This document shows positions 1 through 13,105 of a stretch of DNA of 64,000 nucleotides, one piece after another; positions within the stretch are counted from its first letter, which is position 1, and each line of letters starts with the position of its first letter. The notes under the pieces are model-generated. The model saw only the letters and a program-made list of their open reading frames with translations. It ran no database searches and was not told where the DNA came from. This stretch comes from Plantago ovata (taxonomy: Eukaryota > Streptophyta > Magnoliopsida > Lamiales > Plantaginaceae), in assembly GCA_028274465.1 (NCBI GenBank), contig CM051456.1:113451397-113515396 (forward strand), given 5' to 3'. A program made the translations under genes and the position numbers.

Positions 1-51
1 TATTTTAAATGTTAGGGATAACTGCAACACATTAGGAGTTTTAAATCTTAC

Positions 52-540
52 CCGGGGAGGACATTTCCATCCTAGTGACGTCCTAGAAACACCCCAAGGT
101 GCATTTCCAACTTCAGATTCCAATGTTGTAAAAGTACTTTTGTCCTGTTCCACGGCAAATATGTATGTTACTCTTCCAAACAGTCCACCTTGAATGTAGC
201 AAAAAGTTTTAAGTGCAGAAACTGATTTTACAACAAAGTTACCTCATTTAAATTGTCCAACTAAGAAATTCGAGTAAGCAATCTATCTAATCAACAAATT
301 AAAGAATGAAAAGGTTCACATATTTTTTTGTTAGATCATCAATTTATTTTACTAATCTTTCATAAATAATTAAAATTAAGTACAAAAATAACAAACTCTA
401 GACCAACAAAACAAAGTTGAGTTTAATCAGACCAAATGTAAAATGTGTATATATATACATACCTGCTGAGAGTCATGGTTAGAAGAACAAAAAACCCTAG
501 GTTTCAATTTCTTTGAACCCTTGGCCTTCTGTTGATCCAT
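52..540 (-). CDS. LUMINIDEPENDENS-like protein, copy A, 5' exons only (gene runs off the left edge)
   Basis: Two exons are visible on the minus strand. Exon 1 (540-463) encodes 26 residues starting MDQQKAKGSK and ends at a CAG|gtatgt donor. Exon 2 (144-52) encodes 31 residues ending in GWKCPPR before a gtaaga donor. Both exons match copy B (10116-7485) in length and phase (78 and 93 nt, phase 0), and the exon 2 proteins share the pattern PW-x-S-x-T-L-GWKCPP. No stop or frameshift is seen in this part, so the copy may be functional, but its large last exon lies outside the window. The family assignment rests on copy B. Intron 1 is about 320 nt here against about 1,050 nt in copy B. Confidence 0.5.
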
Positions 541-2440
541 AACCATTCTTTTCATTTTGAAATTCAAGTAAAAAAAATTCTCCTTCTGATTAACTCCAGT
601 TGTGAAAGAAGACTATTGGTTAATGGAGCGGCGCTAGCTAATTTGTGGATACATGCGGCTGATTAAACTCTAAATTCTACTTTTATATGCGTCGGCCGAT
701 TAAACTCTAGTTCCTACTTTTATATGCGTTATGAGGGCGGTATAGGAGTGGGATGATGTCCCAATTAAGAATTTTTTTTGGCAATTTAGGTGAAATCCCA
801 TTATTTTGTATGCCTTGACTAGAAAATGATATTTATTGAATTTGCATATATACAAAATTTAGTAATATAACAAATACAATGCAATTGTATACAATTTATC
901 CTACATTTTTACACATTAATGATCTTTATTTTCTTCATGCCTATCTAATATTTGTAATTTTACTTATTTTTTTCTTCTTTCTGAATACACTCTTTTTTCA
1001 AATGTAAACATTGTTTTTATTTAAGAAGTCTCTTTTTATTTTAATGTTAAGGTTAAGTGCTATGTTTCACTTTAATATTATAATCTTCTAAGTTATTGAT
1101 ATTTGATATCTATAAACATTGATATAAATTTAACATAGGCAAAACTTTACATATATTGCGAATAGAGTGTGAGCCGCTTAAACTACGACATAACAAACCA
1201 ACTTATAGATTTAATTTTATAAAACTACCCCAATCTAAAAGTTAGGTACTAGTTACACCTCCATTACAGGAATTCCAGGATATAGGCATGGAAAATAGTG
1301 ATCCATCGCTATTTAGCTACAAGCTCAGTTCGTCTCTGTGCCATCCTAATCCGGCAAGTGCAGCAACGTATAAAACCTATCGGTGTCTAAACGACAATAA
1401 GTTGACTATTTTAAAAAATAAATTAAAAATTTAAAACCCTTCGTCCGGATAGTTTTCCCTGTCCCTAAATTCATTACACAAACGGGTTGAAGGTTCTTCC
1501 CCATTTCCTTGTGCTTCTTTCTTTCTTCTCCGACACCATTAACTGCCAAATTCAAATCTCGCGCAATAGACAACCATTCTCCACAAACTTGAGCTTATTT
1601 CGAAGCTCATTTAATAAGGAACAACTAGATTTGGATGTAATCAATAGTCTTCTACTATCATTATCATTAGTCTAGTACTTGGATAACATTTTGGGAAGAC
1701 TTTTGATCTCGTTTGTAATGGTACGCAGTAAGTGAGGTTTGGTTGTTCACTCTGACTGGTTTCAATTGGATATATGGTAAAGAATCATTAGTAGTATAAA
1801 TCTCTTAAAATTTACATTTTGCAGAATCAATAATTTGCTTAGTATAATTAAGTTCCTTGTAGTTTTGGTAGTGTATAAGTAATAATATGAGACTGATATA
1901 AGCTCAAGAAACCAAATTTTGGTAGTGTTTAATTAATTACTCAAATTGGACTGCTCGGTGACATCCGCAGGGCGTCGACCATCGTTTTTCTCATTTGAAA
2001 ATAAAATAAAAAATGATGCACCTGTTATATTATATACTTCCACCATCATATTTCTAATTTGAATTATTTTATTATCTTACACACGTGTAAGCTAGAACAG
2101 GGTTTTTTGACTTTTTAGTTCGATCCATCAGCATGATCAGCTTCAGTGTCCGAATTTCTGTTGGAGACTTTGTCAACTCATCTCCCCTAGATGAAGGTAG
2201 TTTTGCAGAAGGCAAGAAAAAGACAAAAAACAAGTCATGAAATTAAAAGATGACAACCTTTGTACATTTTTACACTGTAACAACTTTTTTGACTTTAATA
2301 ATTATATACACGTGCAGCTCAAATGTTGGGCTAATTTTCTCACCTCATTTACTCTCCATTATTTGATTTAATACTAGTCAAGTGGTGGGCAATTGACGAC
2401 GGCGATCAGTAATTCAGTACTACAGTAGTTTTTGATTGAT
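541..2440. other. Intergenic AT-rich spacer between copy A and the DUF21/CBS gene
   Basis: This is the divergent 5'-to-5' spacer between copy A (leftward) and the CNNM-like gene (rightward), so both promoters must lie here. It is AT-rich. A short direct repeat around 658-730 has two versions of a stretch reading gattaaactcta followed by tctactttTATATGCGT. I found no coding frame resembling a known protein. Confidence 0.6.
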
Positions 2441-5400
2441 ATGGAGCTGTTAAACGGCATCGTATTGAGGGCGGAGATTGAGTTCGGTAGTGTGTGGTGG
2501 TTCATCTACGCCGGTATCTCGTGCATCTTGGTCCTTTTTGCCGGTGTAATGTCTGGCCTCACATTGGGCCTCATGTCTCTCAGCCTTGTCGACCTTGAGA
2601 TCCTCCAGCGGAGCGGCACCCCCTCCGAAAAGAAACAGGCTGCTGCTATTTTCCCTGTGGTCCAGAAGCAGCACCAGCTTCTTGTCACTCTTCTTCTATG
2701 TAATGCTGTTGCTATGGAGGTACTAATTAATAAATAAACCCTTGAATTTAAACTACTCCATCCGTTTCCCTTTTTTAGATTCTTTAGGTTTGATTTTAAA
2801 AGTCTAAGTTGTTTCTTATATTGCAAATAAGTTGGGTTCAGATCAGTTCAGATGAACATAAGAGAGCCTTACTGGTAGTAATGACCTATGTTGGTTTTGG
2901 AATGTAAGGGGGAGTAGCCTCTGTGGATTGGAGATTGTGATTTCTTAAGGTATTAAATGAATAACCTTGCAGGCACTGCCGATATACTTGGATAAGATGT
3001 TCAATCAATATGTTGCAATTATACTATCTGTGACTTTTGTTCTGGCGTTTGGTGAGGTACGTATTGTTTGTTTGTTTGCGTATTCATGAAGGATTAGTGC
3101 TGTCTGCGTGTAGTTTCATTTTTGACACTCTTCCCTTCTTACGAAATTGTGTTTCCAGGTTATTCCTCAAGCAGCATGTACTAGATATGGACTTGCTATA
3201 GGTTCAAATTTTATTTGGCTCGTGCGGTTTCTGATGATCATTTGCTATCCAATTGCTTACCCGATTGGAAAGGTATTTATTTCATGAGCGTGGTGAATTT
3301 TCTATGTCACTCTTTCGTCCATTGGATATGGTGTTTGCAGTTAATGACGTTGGTAAACCAGATAGTACTAAATATTTTGCTTATAATTATAATTATAATA
3401 ATCACCTATAGTAGAGATTGCAGAATCAACAGAAATGTTAGCTTTACTGGAGGAGACAAAAAATCCTACGATAGTGTGTTCATATAAGCAGAAATTTGAC
3501 TTAGCATGATGTATGAGGCTTTGGATCTTTCATGTGCCTGTACATTGATTTCTCATCTTTCTTTATCGAGTGTGTCTAACTAGCCAGCCTCCAAGCTATC
3601 TCTGTTCTGTTGATGGTGAAAACTTTGAAATATAGAAACTCCGCGGGTAGGGCACTTTGAGTATTTGGAACTAGTTTAGCAATTGTTTCAAGATGATAAG
3701 TACATCACAAGGCTCTACTGATGTTGTGTTGTACACTCGGTGCACACAAGTCCATACTGAAGGTTTTCATATGAGTGCCTGCTATGTAAGCATGATGGGC
3801 TCATGGGCCTCATCAAACTTCTCACCCGATTAATCTATGATTTTCAAATAACTGAAGTAGTAAATAGGATTGCTGGTGAATGTGATTGCCCTTGCTGTTT
3901 CTACAACTGACTATGATATATAGTAAAATTAGACCACATCATACAGAGCTAACAATTTTCCCAATATGCACAATTGAGATTGTTACTATAAATTTATTGA
4001 GTTGTTATATCTATTCAGATGTTGGATTGTGTACTGGGACATAACGAGGCACTGTTTAGACGTGCTCAGCTGAAGGCCCTTGTTTCTATCCATGGCCAGG
4101 AGGTAAATAATTCTCTCTACTTCTTGCTGCTGTTCTTTAAATGATTTCTGGCGACTCAACATAGCAGAACGGTTGATATATATAATATACTCCAGATTAT
4201 TCGTCTGAAACTGCCAAGTTTCATCTGTCAACCACATCTTATTAAATCTTACTAGCACTGATCACCTTCTTTTTTGCCCATTAGGCTGGGGTAGGTGGTG
4301 AGCTCACACATGATGAGACAACGATTATTAATGGAGCACTAGATTTGACAGAAAAGGTACATTGGGTGCTTAATTAGTGGTTCATGATTTTCTTTTATTC
4401 TCTTCAAGGAAAAAAATTTGGTTATGAACTCGGTGGATTATTATTCTTATTTTCCCTTGGATTTTGAATTCCTACGGCTCATATATGGATGTTAGTTCAA
4501 ACTCATTATGCTTTTGTAATGTCTTAAAATATTTGACTGTTTCACTATTGTCACTTGCTCACTTACTACTGGAAACAGACTGCTGAGGAGGCCATGACAC
4601 CAATTGAGTCAACTTTTTCCATGGATGTGAACTCGACGTTAGACTGGTAAGAGTTGGAGGTTAAAAAATGCAAATTTTTTCTTATGTTTCTAAGAAAAAT
4701 TGGCTAGAAGCTACGTTAGGATGTATACGGAAACGATATGTCTTAGACTTGTGAAATGTCTTGCGCGTGTGCACACACACACACACACACACACACAAAG
4801 GTCTTGCTCATTGTTAAATCTTGACTTTTTGGTAGGAACTAATGAAGAAGAACAAAATCAAAACTATTTTATTTGGGATGTCTGTCCTCAATGGTTATGT
4901 TTTATTTGGCACGACACAATGTTAGTTTTGTAGGAAAGTGCCTGTAAATGCTAATTTCTAATTATTATATGCAAGTTCATCTTTAAAGGAAATTTTTTTA
5001 AAAAAATCTTGCTTTCATAGATATGTGAATCCTGCAGTGCAGTCACACAACTCCTCTTCTGATAAACTCATATCATGTATATGAGTATATCCCAGACCCC
5101 CGCTCTCCTCAAATCATGAGTGCAAGCTTTAGCTTTTCTGCGTATATTTTACTGTGAAGCTTAGTGGGCATTGTCATTCCTCTGGTGAACTTCTGAATAA
5201 GTAATATTTATGGTCATTACCCAACAGACATTTCATAAGATTTTGTACATGTATCAGGGAGGCAATGGGCAAGATTCTGGCGCGTGGTCATAGTCGAGTT
5301 CCTGTTTATTCTGGGAACCCGAGGAATATCATTGGACTTTTACTGGTAAAGTTCAGGATTTTACATGTTCTTAGGTTTATGTTTATGTATAATTGTAGCA

Positions 5401-6642
5401 ATAATACAAGCCATCATTCAACCAGGTGAAGAGTCTTCTCACGGTGAGAGCAGAAACAGAGACTCCAGTGAGTGCTGTTTCAATACGCAGAATTCCTCGG
5501 TATACTATTATATTCTGGCATTTTTTCAGGAGCATATTTGCACATACGAAGATTGAATGATAAAATAAGCTTATTTTTTCCAGAGTTCCTGCAGATATGC
5601 CCCTATACGACATATTAAATGAATTCCAAAAAGGTAGTAGCCATATGGCAGCTGTGGTGAAGCCTAAAAGGCAAAATAGGAAACCACCTGCTATTGTGGA
5701 GAATCCTGAAGAGAATGAAGCCACGGACTTAAATGCACCATTACTATCAAAGAAAGAATCAGTAGCAGATAATGTTGTTGTTGACATTGAAAGGTTCTCA
5801 CGGCCACCTTCTATAAGTAACTTAACTTACAATGACAAGAATGGATTGGCCCAGGATGACTCTGAAGATGGTGATGTTATTGGCATTATCACTTTAGAAG
5901 ATGTATTTGAAGAACTTTTGCAGGTAATCATATGGGAATTAATTTATATTTTTATATATTTCATGAGTTTTATTACGAACTTCTAATTTTTGAGGCAATT
6001 CAGGAGGAAATTGTTGATGAGACGGATGAATTCGTTGATGTGCACAAAAGGTACTTTCAGAAACATGCATGAAAGCTTTATATGTAACTTACACCCTATC
6101 TCGCATCCCCTTGCATTATGTTAAACTCACTGAAAGAAATTTGGGAAGAAATGGGTACAGAAATTTGGAAAGGCTTCAGCTGATAATATGTCACTTCCTT
6201 TCTGCAGAATACGTGTGGTAACGGCTGCAGCTGCTACATTAATTGCACGGACCCCTTCAAGTCGGAGGTTAACTACCCATAAAGGCGCTGTAAGTAGGCG
6301 AATGTTATTGCTCCATTCATTCATACTGAATCTTCGCGGATAATAACCTGGAATTTACTGTAAAAATCGATGGACTGTCTGTCATGAAATTTTCAGTAAA
6401 TCAAAAGTCAAATCAGGGACTTCATGTGCGTATAAAAGGATGTTAATTCATACTCAATACCGTATAGTAAAACTGAACAAAATTTGATGCAGCCAATGTC
6501 ATTTTTCTCTTTTTGGTGCTAATTAATTACATGTGCTGAATTATAAGCCAAAAATTGACTAATGTTGATCTGCATGCATCTGTTGAATCAGGGAGGCCAA
6601 AACAAGCAGGCAACGACACCCAAAACACCAGTTGAGATTTGA
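2441..6642 (+). CDS. DUF21 / CBS-pair membrane protein (CNNM/CorC-type, At4g14240-like)
   Basis: Twelve exons with GT-AG borders join in frame: 2441-2719, 2973-3056, 3159-3272, 4019-4102, 4285-4356, 4579-4646, 5258-5345, 5426-5499, 5584-5923, 6004-6050, 6208-6289, 6592-6642. They give about 460 aa. The start is the ATG at 2441; the frame upstream opens only at a TTG. Residues about 10-160 form the DUF21 transmembrane domain, with hydrophobic segments such as [20 protein letters not shown] and [17 protein letters not shown] and the motif [10 protein letters not shown]. Next come [25 protein letters not shown] and [11 protein letters not shown], typical of the first CBS motif. A variable acidic insert and a second CBS half ([27 protein letters not shown]) follow. 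Family relatives are linked to Mg2+ or other divalent-cation transport; the substrate here is inferred. Length and exon pattern are normal for plant members. Confidence 0.95.
4771..4797. repeat. (CA)n microsatellite in intron 6 of the DUF21/CBS gene
   Basis: About 13 uninterrupted CA units. It should be polymorphic and usable as a marker. Confidence 0.95.
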
Positions 6643-7484
6643 GAACAGTACTACAGCAACAGTCTCGTGAGCCTGTTCCTGGGGTCAAGATATGAAGACC
6701 TGAAACTGTTTCGATGAACCACGTACCCTACAGTTGTATAGCGATTTTGAGGATTGTGCAGTTGTATATGCCACAGAGAACAACTACTTATTATTAACAC
6801 CATATGGTGATTGATAGCCGGAGCACATTAATAAGAAAGCACTCAGTTTGCCCTTCATTAGTCAAATTCTGTTTTAAAATCTAGAACTGGAGGTCCAGCC
6901 AGAAAGTTAAGGAAATGTAGTGTATAAAATTCTATTGTAATGAGTTGTCAAATTTGCAGTTGTGACACCTTCAATCCAGTGTTCTGTTTTGAGATTTCAT
7001 TTATTCATCTGTGACTCGCAAGGTTCTATATATAGTAACAGCACGTACATTGCGCCTATGGCAGTTGAGTGCTTTACTCGCCCAAGTTTACTGTTGCACA
7101 TGCTATTTGCACTATACTATGCGATATGAATCTCCAGTGATCTGTTTCAAGGATTGCGCTATTCTCTGCATTGTTTTTGGGTAAGTATCAGAAATTCAGA
7201 ATCCTATAGCTGTCAAATTGTTGGAATCCTTGGTTTGTTGCTGGTCCATTATGATTCTGGGTGAGTTTCAGAATCCTTTAATGCCGGATGTGAATAAAAA
7301 TAAAACTTATCACTGCATTGAAGCCCCCTGCAAATTCTCATACAGTAAATGATTCATACAATAAATTGTCCAGTTTGGCTAGAAATGATGAACAGTTTGC
7401 ATTACAGCAACAATATACCAGCATGTGAACAGTATTAAGTATTAACCACAAATAAAGCCCATTACTCGGACCGTTGCGAATACA

Positions 7485-10116
7485 TCACTGCTGTCCAGGC
7501 GGACGGAAGTACTTTGTCCGCTTAACTGCTGGATCCTCCATCGCTTGACCATCTCCCATATAAGGTCTATGGGGACCGCTCAGTGGGGGCCTTGGAACAT
7601 TAAAATGGATACCAGATATTGGGTAGTTTGGTCTCCACATGGCCGGTGGAGCATTTGGTACAGGATTGCCTGCAGGTCTTATGTAGTGGGGATTCACTGG
7701 ATTCTGTATGATGGGTGCAACATTTTGGAAAGGGAAGCCATGTTGCTCCAAGTAATGCGAAATCAAAGATGTCAAGTCCATTTGTGGTGGAATGGCGACA
7801 GGTGGTGGGAATGGGAAAGGGCTCCGCCAACTGGTTGCGGGTGAAAATATAGATGACGGACCTGCTTGCACTGCACCAGCTGCCGTAGAGGTTTCATTGA
7901 ATCTTGTACTTGGACAGGCCAAAGGAGTCATTGGCTGGACCACATTGCAGTCAGTAATCCCCTTGCTGACAACTTCCACACTTGAATTCGACGTGGAAGG
8001 GTTCAGGCCTCCATAGGTTCTTACCAGTGCTCTCTGCCTCTCTTGATCATTTAGTACTCCAGCACTAACTTGAGATGGAGAGGCTTGTGCAGATACATTC
8101 CCTGAGCTTGAACAAGTTAATGCTCCTGTTGCTGGTGTTGATTCAGGCCTGGCTTGCAACCGATATGCTTCAATCAGCTTTGCTGTTGTTTCTGCCTTGC
8201 CAAGAAATCTGAACACCTCATCTGGGTCACATTGGTACTCCGTTTGCAAGACAGCAGCAAGGGAAGCAAGCAACGCAGAAGCAGCTATTTGTTCCTCCCC
8301 TCTTAGCTTGCTTATCATTTCCAGAACAGATTCATCCACAGACTGGTTCTCATAATTGGATGAAGTCGACTCTGGTTCTGTCGGTATGACTGGAGTCTTG
8401 CAATCATCATACCATTCACTTCTCGTGGCATTAGACACAAAGGGGCTGTCCCAGAATTGGAGAAAACCACATTGGTTAATTTGAGAACAATAAATGCACA
8501 AGCGTACACTATTTTTTAACATGTCTATTGCGTTTCAATCCATGAGTGTATGCACAGAGTTTGAGAGAGGTTTGATAAAAAGTTTGCGCAAAAATAAATA
8601 AATAAATGACAGGGATGCTTGGTGCATATATAACACAGTGGGCTTATATCTAATTTTTGCAATCAGGAAGATAGATACTTACTTTCTAGGCATATACCTA
8701 GTGTAATCAGCTTCCAAAACTCTTGGTTCTCTTTTCTTCTGAACCTCTACCTCCTTACTCTCTTCACCGGCAGCAACTTGCCAACGAGAATTCAAGACAA
8801 TCTATTTTAAACAGACATGGAAAGCAGCTCAGTTACTTGAAATTAAACCATCTGTCAATTAGGAAAGATCACTTAAATGAGTGATAAAGCATACCTTAGG
8901 AGGACATTTCCAGCCAAATAACGTCGAAGAAATATCCCAAGGTACCTTTCTAACTACAGATTTCGAAGATGAAGAACTACGGTTGACCTGCCCCAAGGTT
9001 AACATGTATGTCAGTCTTCCAAACAGTTGAAATTAAATGCAAGAAGTCCTGAAATGCTTACTTATGTGAGCATTTAAACACAGGTTCTTCTATTTTAGCA
9101 TTTTGCCATAATCATTCCATAATTAAGGTATATCAACAAATTAATGAGAAGAACTTAGAGAACTAAATCTTATATGATTTAATTCATTGATTTGGTATTA
9201 GGAATTATGTGCTGAAGTTCTTGTCTAATAGTGTGTAGTTCTTCTTTAGTGAATAAAATTTTGTTTTTCCTTCTAAAAGGAAAAAAAGAAATGTGCATGA
9301 AATAAAATAAATTAGGTTGTGCGTTTTATGTTATTGGTGCTCTCGTATTTATTATGTTTTCTATATGGAAGAATTTACGATTTCCTTACAAACAACTGTT
9401 AAACTTTAACTTTAAATTTAGGGTTATAACGGATTAAAAGTTTGTTTTAGTGGAACCTATTCTTATAGATTAATATAAACTCAATCTTCCAACCCAAAGG
9501 TATTTAATTAGCTATGTTTTAATAAATAAAACAACATCTGGTCATTAAACAAATCACATAAGATCAATAAGTGACATGTTGAATATGTTCCATTGTTTTT
9601 AATCTCTATTATTTGTTTATGTAAATTGTTAAAAAATAGACTAGCCCGGAAGTTGAAGATCAAGTCCATGACAGATTGTTTTGTAAAAATTGATCTAAAG
9701 AACAAATTAAATCTATAGCACATGAGTCTTTCTCCTATTATTAAGACAAATTAGGGTTTGGTCTAATGTTGTCACACAAATGCACCTTAGATAAAATCAT
9801 ATAATTAAATTGCTCAAAAACATATACATAAACTACTTTAAATCAATCCATTGAAAGAACAATTTGTTTTTTTAAAATCACAAACTTCTACCCCTATTTT
9901 TATTTTAGAAAATGATTAGATCTATTTTTTAATTCATATTAATTGTTTACAAATAATTAAACTTATAAACAAACTATAAAGTAAACAACTCAACCAATAA
10001 AACAACATGGGTTCAATCATACTAAATGTTAGATATACCTGTTGATGAAGGTCAGAAGAACCAAAAATCCTAATTGTTGAATTGCTAGAATCCTTATTTT
10101 TTTGTTGCTGATCCAT
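7485..10116 (-). CDS. LUMINIDEPENDENS-like short protein, copy B (C-terminal LD module, no homeodomain)
   Basis: Four exons on the minus strand join in frame: 10116-10039, 8987-8895, 8801-8683 and 8445-7485, giving about 416 aa. Exons 2-3 encode PW-x7-LFGWKCPP followed by SRWQVAAGEESKEVEVQKKR. This resembles the module of the flowering-time protein LUMINIDEPENDENS that reads W-x-VAAG-x-SKE-x-x-VQ-x-x-R. Exon 4 adds WYDDCKTPVIPTEPE, like the LD segment with DDSLTPEIP, then a helical stretch (ESVLEMISKLRGEEQIAAS, CDPDEVFRFLGKAETTAKLI) and a low-complexity Pro/Ser/Asn-rich tail. Full LD proteins are much longer and carry an N-terminal homeodomain that is missing here. The frame is open, the splice sites are canonical and the ATG sits after an upstream aaaccctag telo-box (10216-10224). 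Family assignment comes from remembered motifs only. Expression and function are unknown; a nuclear role is inference. Confidence 0.62.
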
Positions 10117-10244
10117 AACAATTCTATTGAATTTTAAGCTCTTCAGCAATGGATGCTTCTAGTTTTGTAATTTCGTTTGGGTGTGTATGTTCAAAATGTG
10201 GCTGCAAAATAAAATAAACCCTAGTTCCTGAATTTATATGTGTT

Positions 10245-10260
10245 GGGGGGGGGGGGGGGG
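10245..10260. repeat. G16 homopolymer upstream of copy B
   Basis: Sixteen consecutive G lie about 130 bp upstream of the copy B start codon. The equivalent place in unit C has a G17 run (13089-13105). Such runs can form quadruplexes and are prone to sequencing-length errors. Confidence 0.9.
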
Positions 10261-10658
10261 AGTTGTTTGAAAAGTTTATGTGTACATCATTTTTATATTT
10301 TAGGGACATTAGTGTGTCTATTTTTATTTATATGGTCTATTATATTTTTAAGAAAAATACTAATTACTTTGTTTTACTATGATATTTTGGTTAAAACTTG
10401 GTCAAAACTTTAAAGGTTTGCCTAAAATGCAAAACTATATATTAAGAACAAATTTTAGAATGATTTCCTTTTAGGGATAACTTACTTTGATATTTTTTTA
10501 TCTAAATATTGTTAGTTTTATTCTTTTTAGGAAAATATTAATTTCTTTGTGCTACACATATATCTTGATTAATATTCGGTGTTTGCAAAGATTAACGCAT
10601 TCCAATTCACTCATACCAGTATGTTATATGAATCAAAGCGATATATTTTAAAATTTTG

Positions 10659-12018
10659 AAATTCTTAAATCGATTATGACATGACATATAAAGCTTAACA
10701 TTCTAGTCCAAAGATTCCTACTAAGCGGCTCAGCAAAGTGATTAACCATGCTGTTGATGATAGCCAGTCTACTTTCTTACCTGGAAAAGTTATACATGAT
10801 AACATTTTTTATGGCACATGAACTGGTGAAGGGCTATACAAAGAAAGGTGTATATATCACCTCGATGCATGATCTAGATGGACTTGAAGAAAGCCTGTGA
10901 TACGGTAGACTGGCCGGGGAGCATTAGAGTAGATAATGATGGAGATGTATTTTCCCCAAAAATTTGTACGCTGTAGGCGCTGGGTGATACTTTGTGTGCG
11001 AACAGTTTCCTACCGTTTCTCTATCAATGGTCAATGAAGCCGACTATTACAAGCTAAACATGGACTTTGGAAAGGTGATCCTATCTCACCCCATCTAATT
11101 GTATTGATTATGGAATATCTACATAGAAAGTTACAAAAACTAAACTAAAGGGATAGCCAGATTTTTATTATCATCCCGAGTGAAATGGTAGATTTGATAA
11201 ATATATGTTTTGCAAATGATTTATTAATTAATGTTCCGCCGAGGGGATGAGGAGTCTGTAAAATTACATATCCAAGAATTCCAAGAATTTTCTCTGGCAA
11301 CTGGACTTCAAGCCAATAACTCTAAATGTAAATTAGAGTCTACATGGGTGGCGTTGACATGCATGTCCAGCCATCCTCAACCTGACGGGATATGAGAGTT
11401 GTAAAATGCCTTTTAAAATATTTTAGGATTCCTATGGTAACTCGGAAACTTAGTGTTCAGTTGCGTCAACCATTGGTGGAGATTGAAGAAAGTGGTAGTG
11501 CGTATAAAGTTTTGGACAGCAAAACTGCTGAGTTATGTTGGAAGGTTTCAACTAATTAAAAGCGTAGTATTCGCCCTTACTGATTATTGGCTACAGGTTA
11601 TCCCTTTACCAAAGAAAGTCCTTAATCATATTGAAGGCCTTTGTCGAAGCTATTTGTGGAGTGGGAAAGAAGAAATTACCATGAAAGCCCCGATCTCCTG
11701 GGATAGAGTATGCAATTAACGTGGGAAGAGAAAGGGCGTAAATGCACAGTTGTTGAAGTTAACCGTTGCAGAAATTGTCTGCTGCTTAGGGCATGCTGTT
11801 TTGGGTATATGTGTCATTCTGGTTTGTTTTGATTCGCCTGGATCATTGGATTGGCATTTTGTACGCTATTGTTTTTTGGATTAATAGAAATAATTCTATG
11901 TTCCAAAAACGTCCTAGTTCAATATCATACGGGTATATTGTATATATGTTATATGTAAAAAAAAAAAAAAAAAAATATAAAATTCTTAAATCGGTTGTGG
12001 CATGACATATAAAGCTTA
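10659..12018. repeat. Direct repeats of about 39 bp flanking the LINE
   Basis: 10659-10697 and 11980-12018 match at all but a few positions (four mismatches counted by eye). A further about 20-bp match (ctagtccaaagattc versus ctagttcaaagattc) follows at about 10705 and 12073, with about 50 extra bases in the right copy. The first block could be a target-site duplication, though it is long for one. Confidence 0.75.
10700..11975 (+). mobile_element. Degenerate 5'-truncated LINE (non-LTR retrotransposon), RT remnant with poly-A tail
   Basis: Plus-strand translation with frameshifts and stops shows reverse-transcriptase signatures: QSTFLPGKVIHDNIF near 10770-10805, a broken form of M-D-x-KKAYDTVDW near 10875-10910, and at 11480-11720 a long open piece with FWTAKLLSYVGRFQLIKSV, IPLPKKVLNHIE and LCRSYLWSGK, as in the region downstream of RT in plant L1-type elements. 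An A19 tail (11957-11975) marks the 3' end. Many stops make it dead. It is flanked by a direct repeat (10659-10697 and 11980-12018). Confidence 0.85.
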
Positions 12019-12086
12019 TTTGGTCATGAGGACATATTCGGCCTCAACATGTTAATTAGAAAAATATAGTTCTAGTTCAAAGATTC

Positions 12087-12923
12087 TTACAAAGGGCTCC
12101 GCCAACTGGTTGGGGGTGAAAATATAGGTGATGGATCTGCTTGCACTGCACCAGCTGCTGTAGAGGTTTCATTGGATCTCGTACTAGTAGCACATGCCAA
12201 AGGAGTCACTGGATGGACCATATTGGAGTCGGTAATCTCCTTGCTGGCAACTTCTATACTTGAATTCGACGTGGAAGGGTTCATACCTCAATTCTGGCAT
12301 CAGGCACAAATTAAGGGGTTGTCCCAGAATTGAAGATTACCACATTGGTTAAGTTGAGAACAATAAATGCACAAGCATACTATTTTTTAACATGTCCATT
12401 GCGTGTCAATCCCATGATCATGCGCAAAGTTTGAGAGAGGTTTGTTAAAAAATGTTTGCGCAAATATGAGGATTTATTGAAGATAAAGTCCATGAGAGAA
12501 AGTTTTGTAAAAATTAATCTAAAGAACAAATAAAATCTCTAGCACATTAGTCTTTCTCCTATTAATTATACAAAGACAAATTAGGATTTGGTGTAATGTT
12601 GTCACACAAATGCACCTTAGCCAAAATCTTATAAATTTCTCAAAAACATATACATAAACTACTTTAAAATCAATCAATCCATTTAAAAAAAATACAAATC
12701 ACAAACTTTTTTTCTACCACTATTTTTATTTTAGAAAATGGTTAGATCTATAATTTTGTTTCATATAAATTGTTTACGTATAATTGAATAATCAAACTAT
12801 TAACAACCCAACCAATAAAATTAACATGGGTTCATTCTAATTTTTATATATACATGTTGATGAAGGTCAAAAGAACCAAAAACCGTTGAATTGCTAGAAT
12901 CCTTGTTTTTTCTGTTGCTCCAT
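12087..12923 (-). pseudogene. LUMINIDEPENDENS-like copy C, heavily deleted pseudogene
   Basis: Minus-strand fragments match copy B. 12290-12087 corresponds to the middle of exon 4 (TSNSSIEVASKEITDSNMVH) and 12295-12470 to the end of intron 3. Exons 2 and 3 are missing: the sequence jumps from about 12470 into intron 1. Exon 1 (12923-12856) starts MEQQKKQ but a one-base frameshift brings a stop after nine codons. The 3' part of exon 4 is also absent. This copy cannot encode the protein. Confidence 0.85.
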
Positions 12924-13074
12924 AAAAATTGTATTGATATTGAAGCTCTTCAACAATGGATGCTTCTAATTTTTTATTTTTGTTGGGTGTGTATTTTCAA
13001 AATGCGGCTGCAAAATAAAATAAACCCTAGTTCCTGAATTTATATGTTTGTGTGTGTGTGGTGTGTGTGGGGGT

Positions 13075-13088
<14 letters not shown>

Positions 13089-13105
<17 letters not shown>
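13089..13105. repeat. G17 homopolymer next to a GT-rich microsatellite upstream of copy C
   Basis: A (GT)n-like tract (about 13048-13088) runs into 17 G. The position corresponds to the G16 run of copy B. Confidence 0.9.

Noticed and set aside
1487..1675. Small secreted-looking peptide of 62 aa
   Set aside because: The hydrophobic start is short, no cysteine pattern or family motif is seen, and no splice or promoter context supports it.
2432..2440. Earlier start of the DUF21/CBS protein at 2432
   Set aside because: The codon at 2432 is TTG. The first ATG in frame is at 2441 and fits the family.
7545..8016. Plus-strand frames opposite LD-like copy B
   Set aside because: Their sequences mirror the minus-strand exon 4, which has family motifs and correct splice sites.
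11453..11719. Protein-coding gene of 88 aa
   Set aside because: The peptide is the region downstream of LINE reverse transcriptase, inside a decayed element with a poly-A tail.
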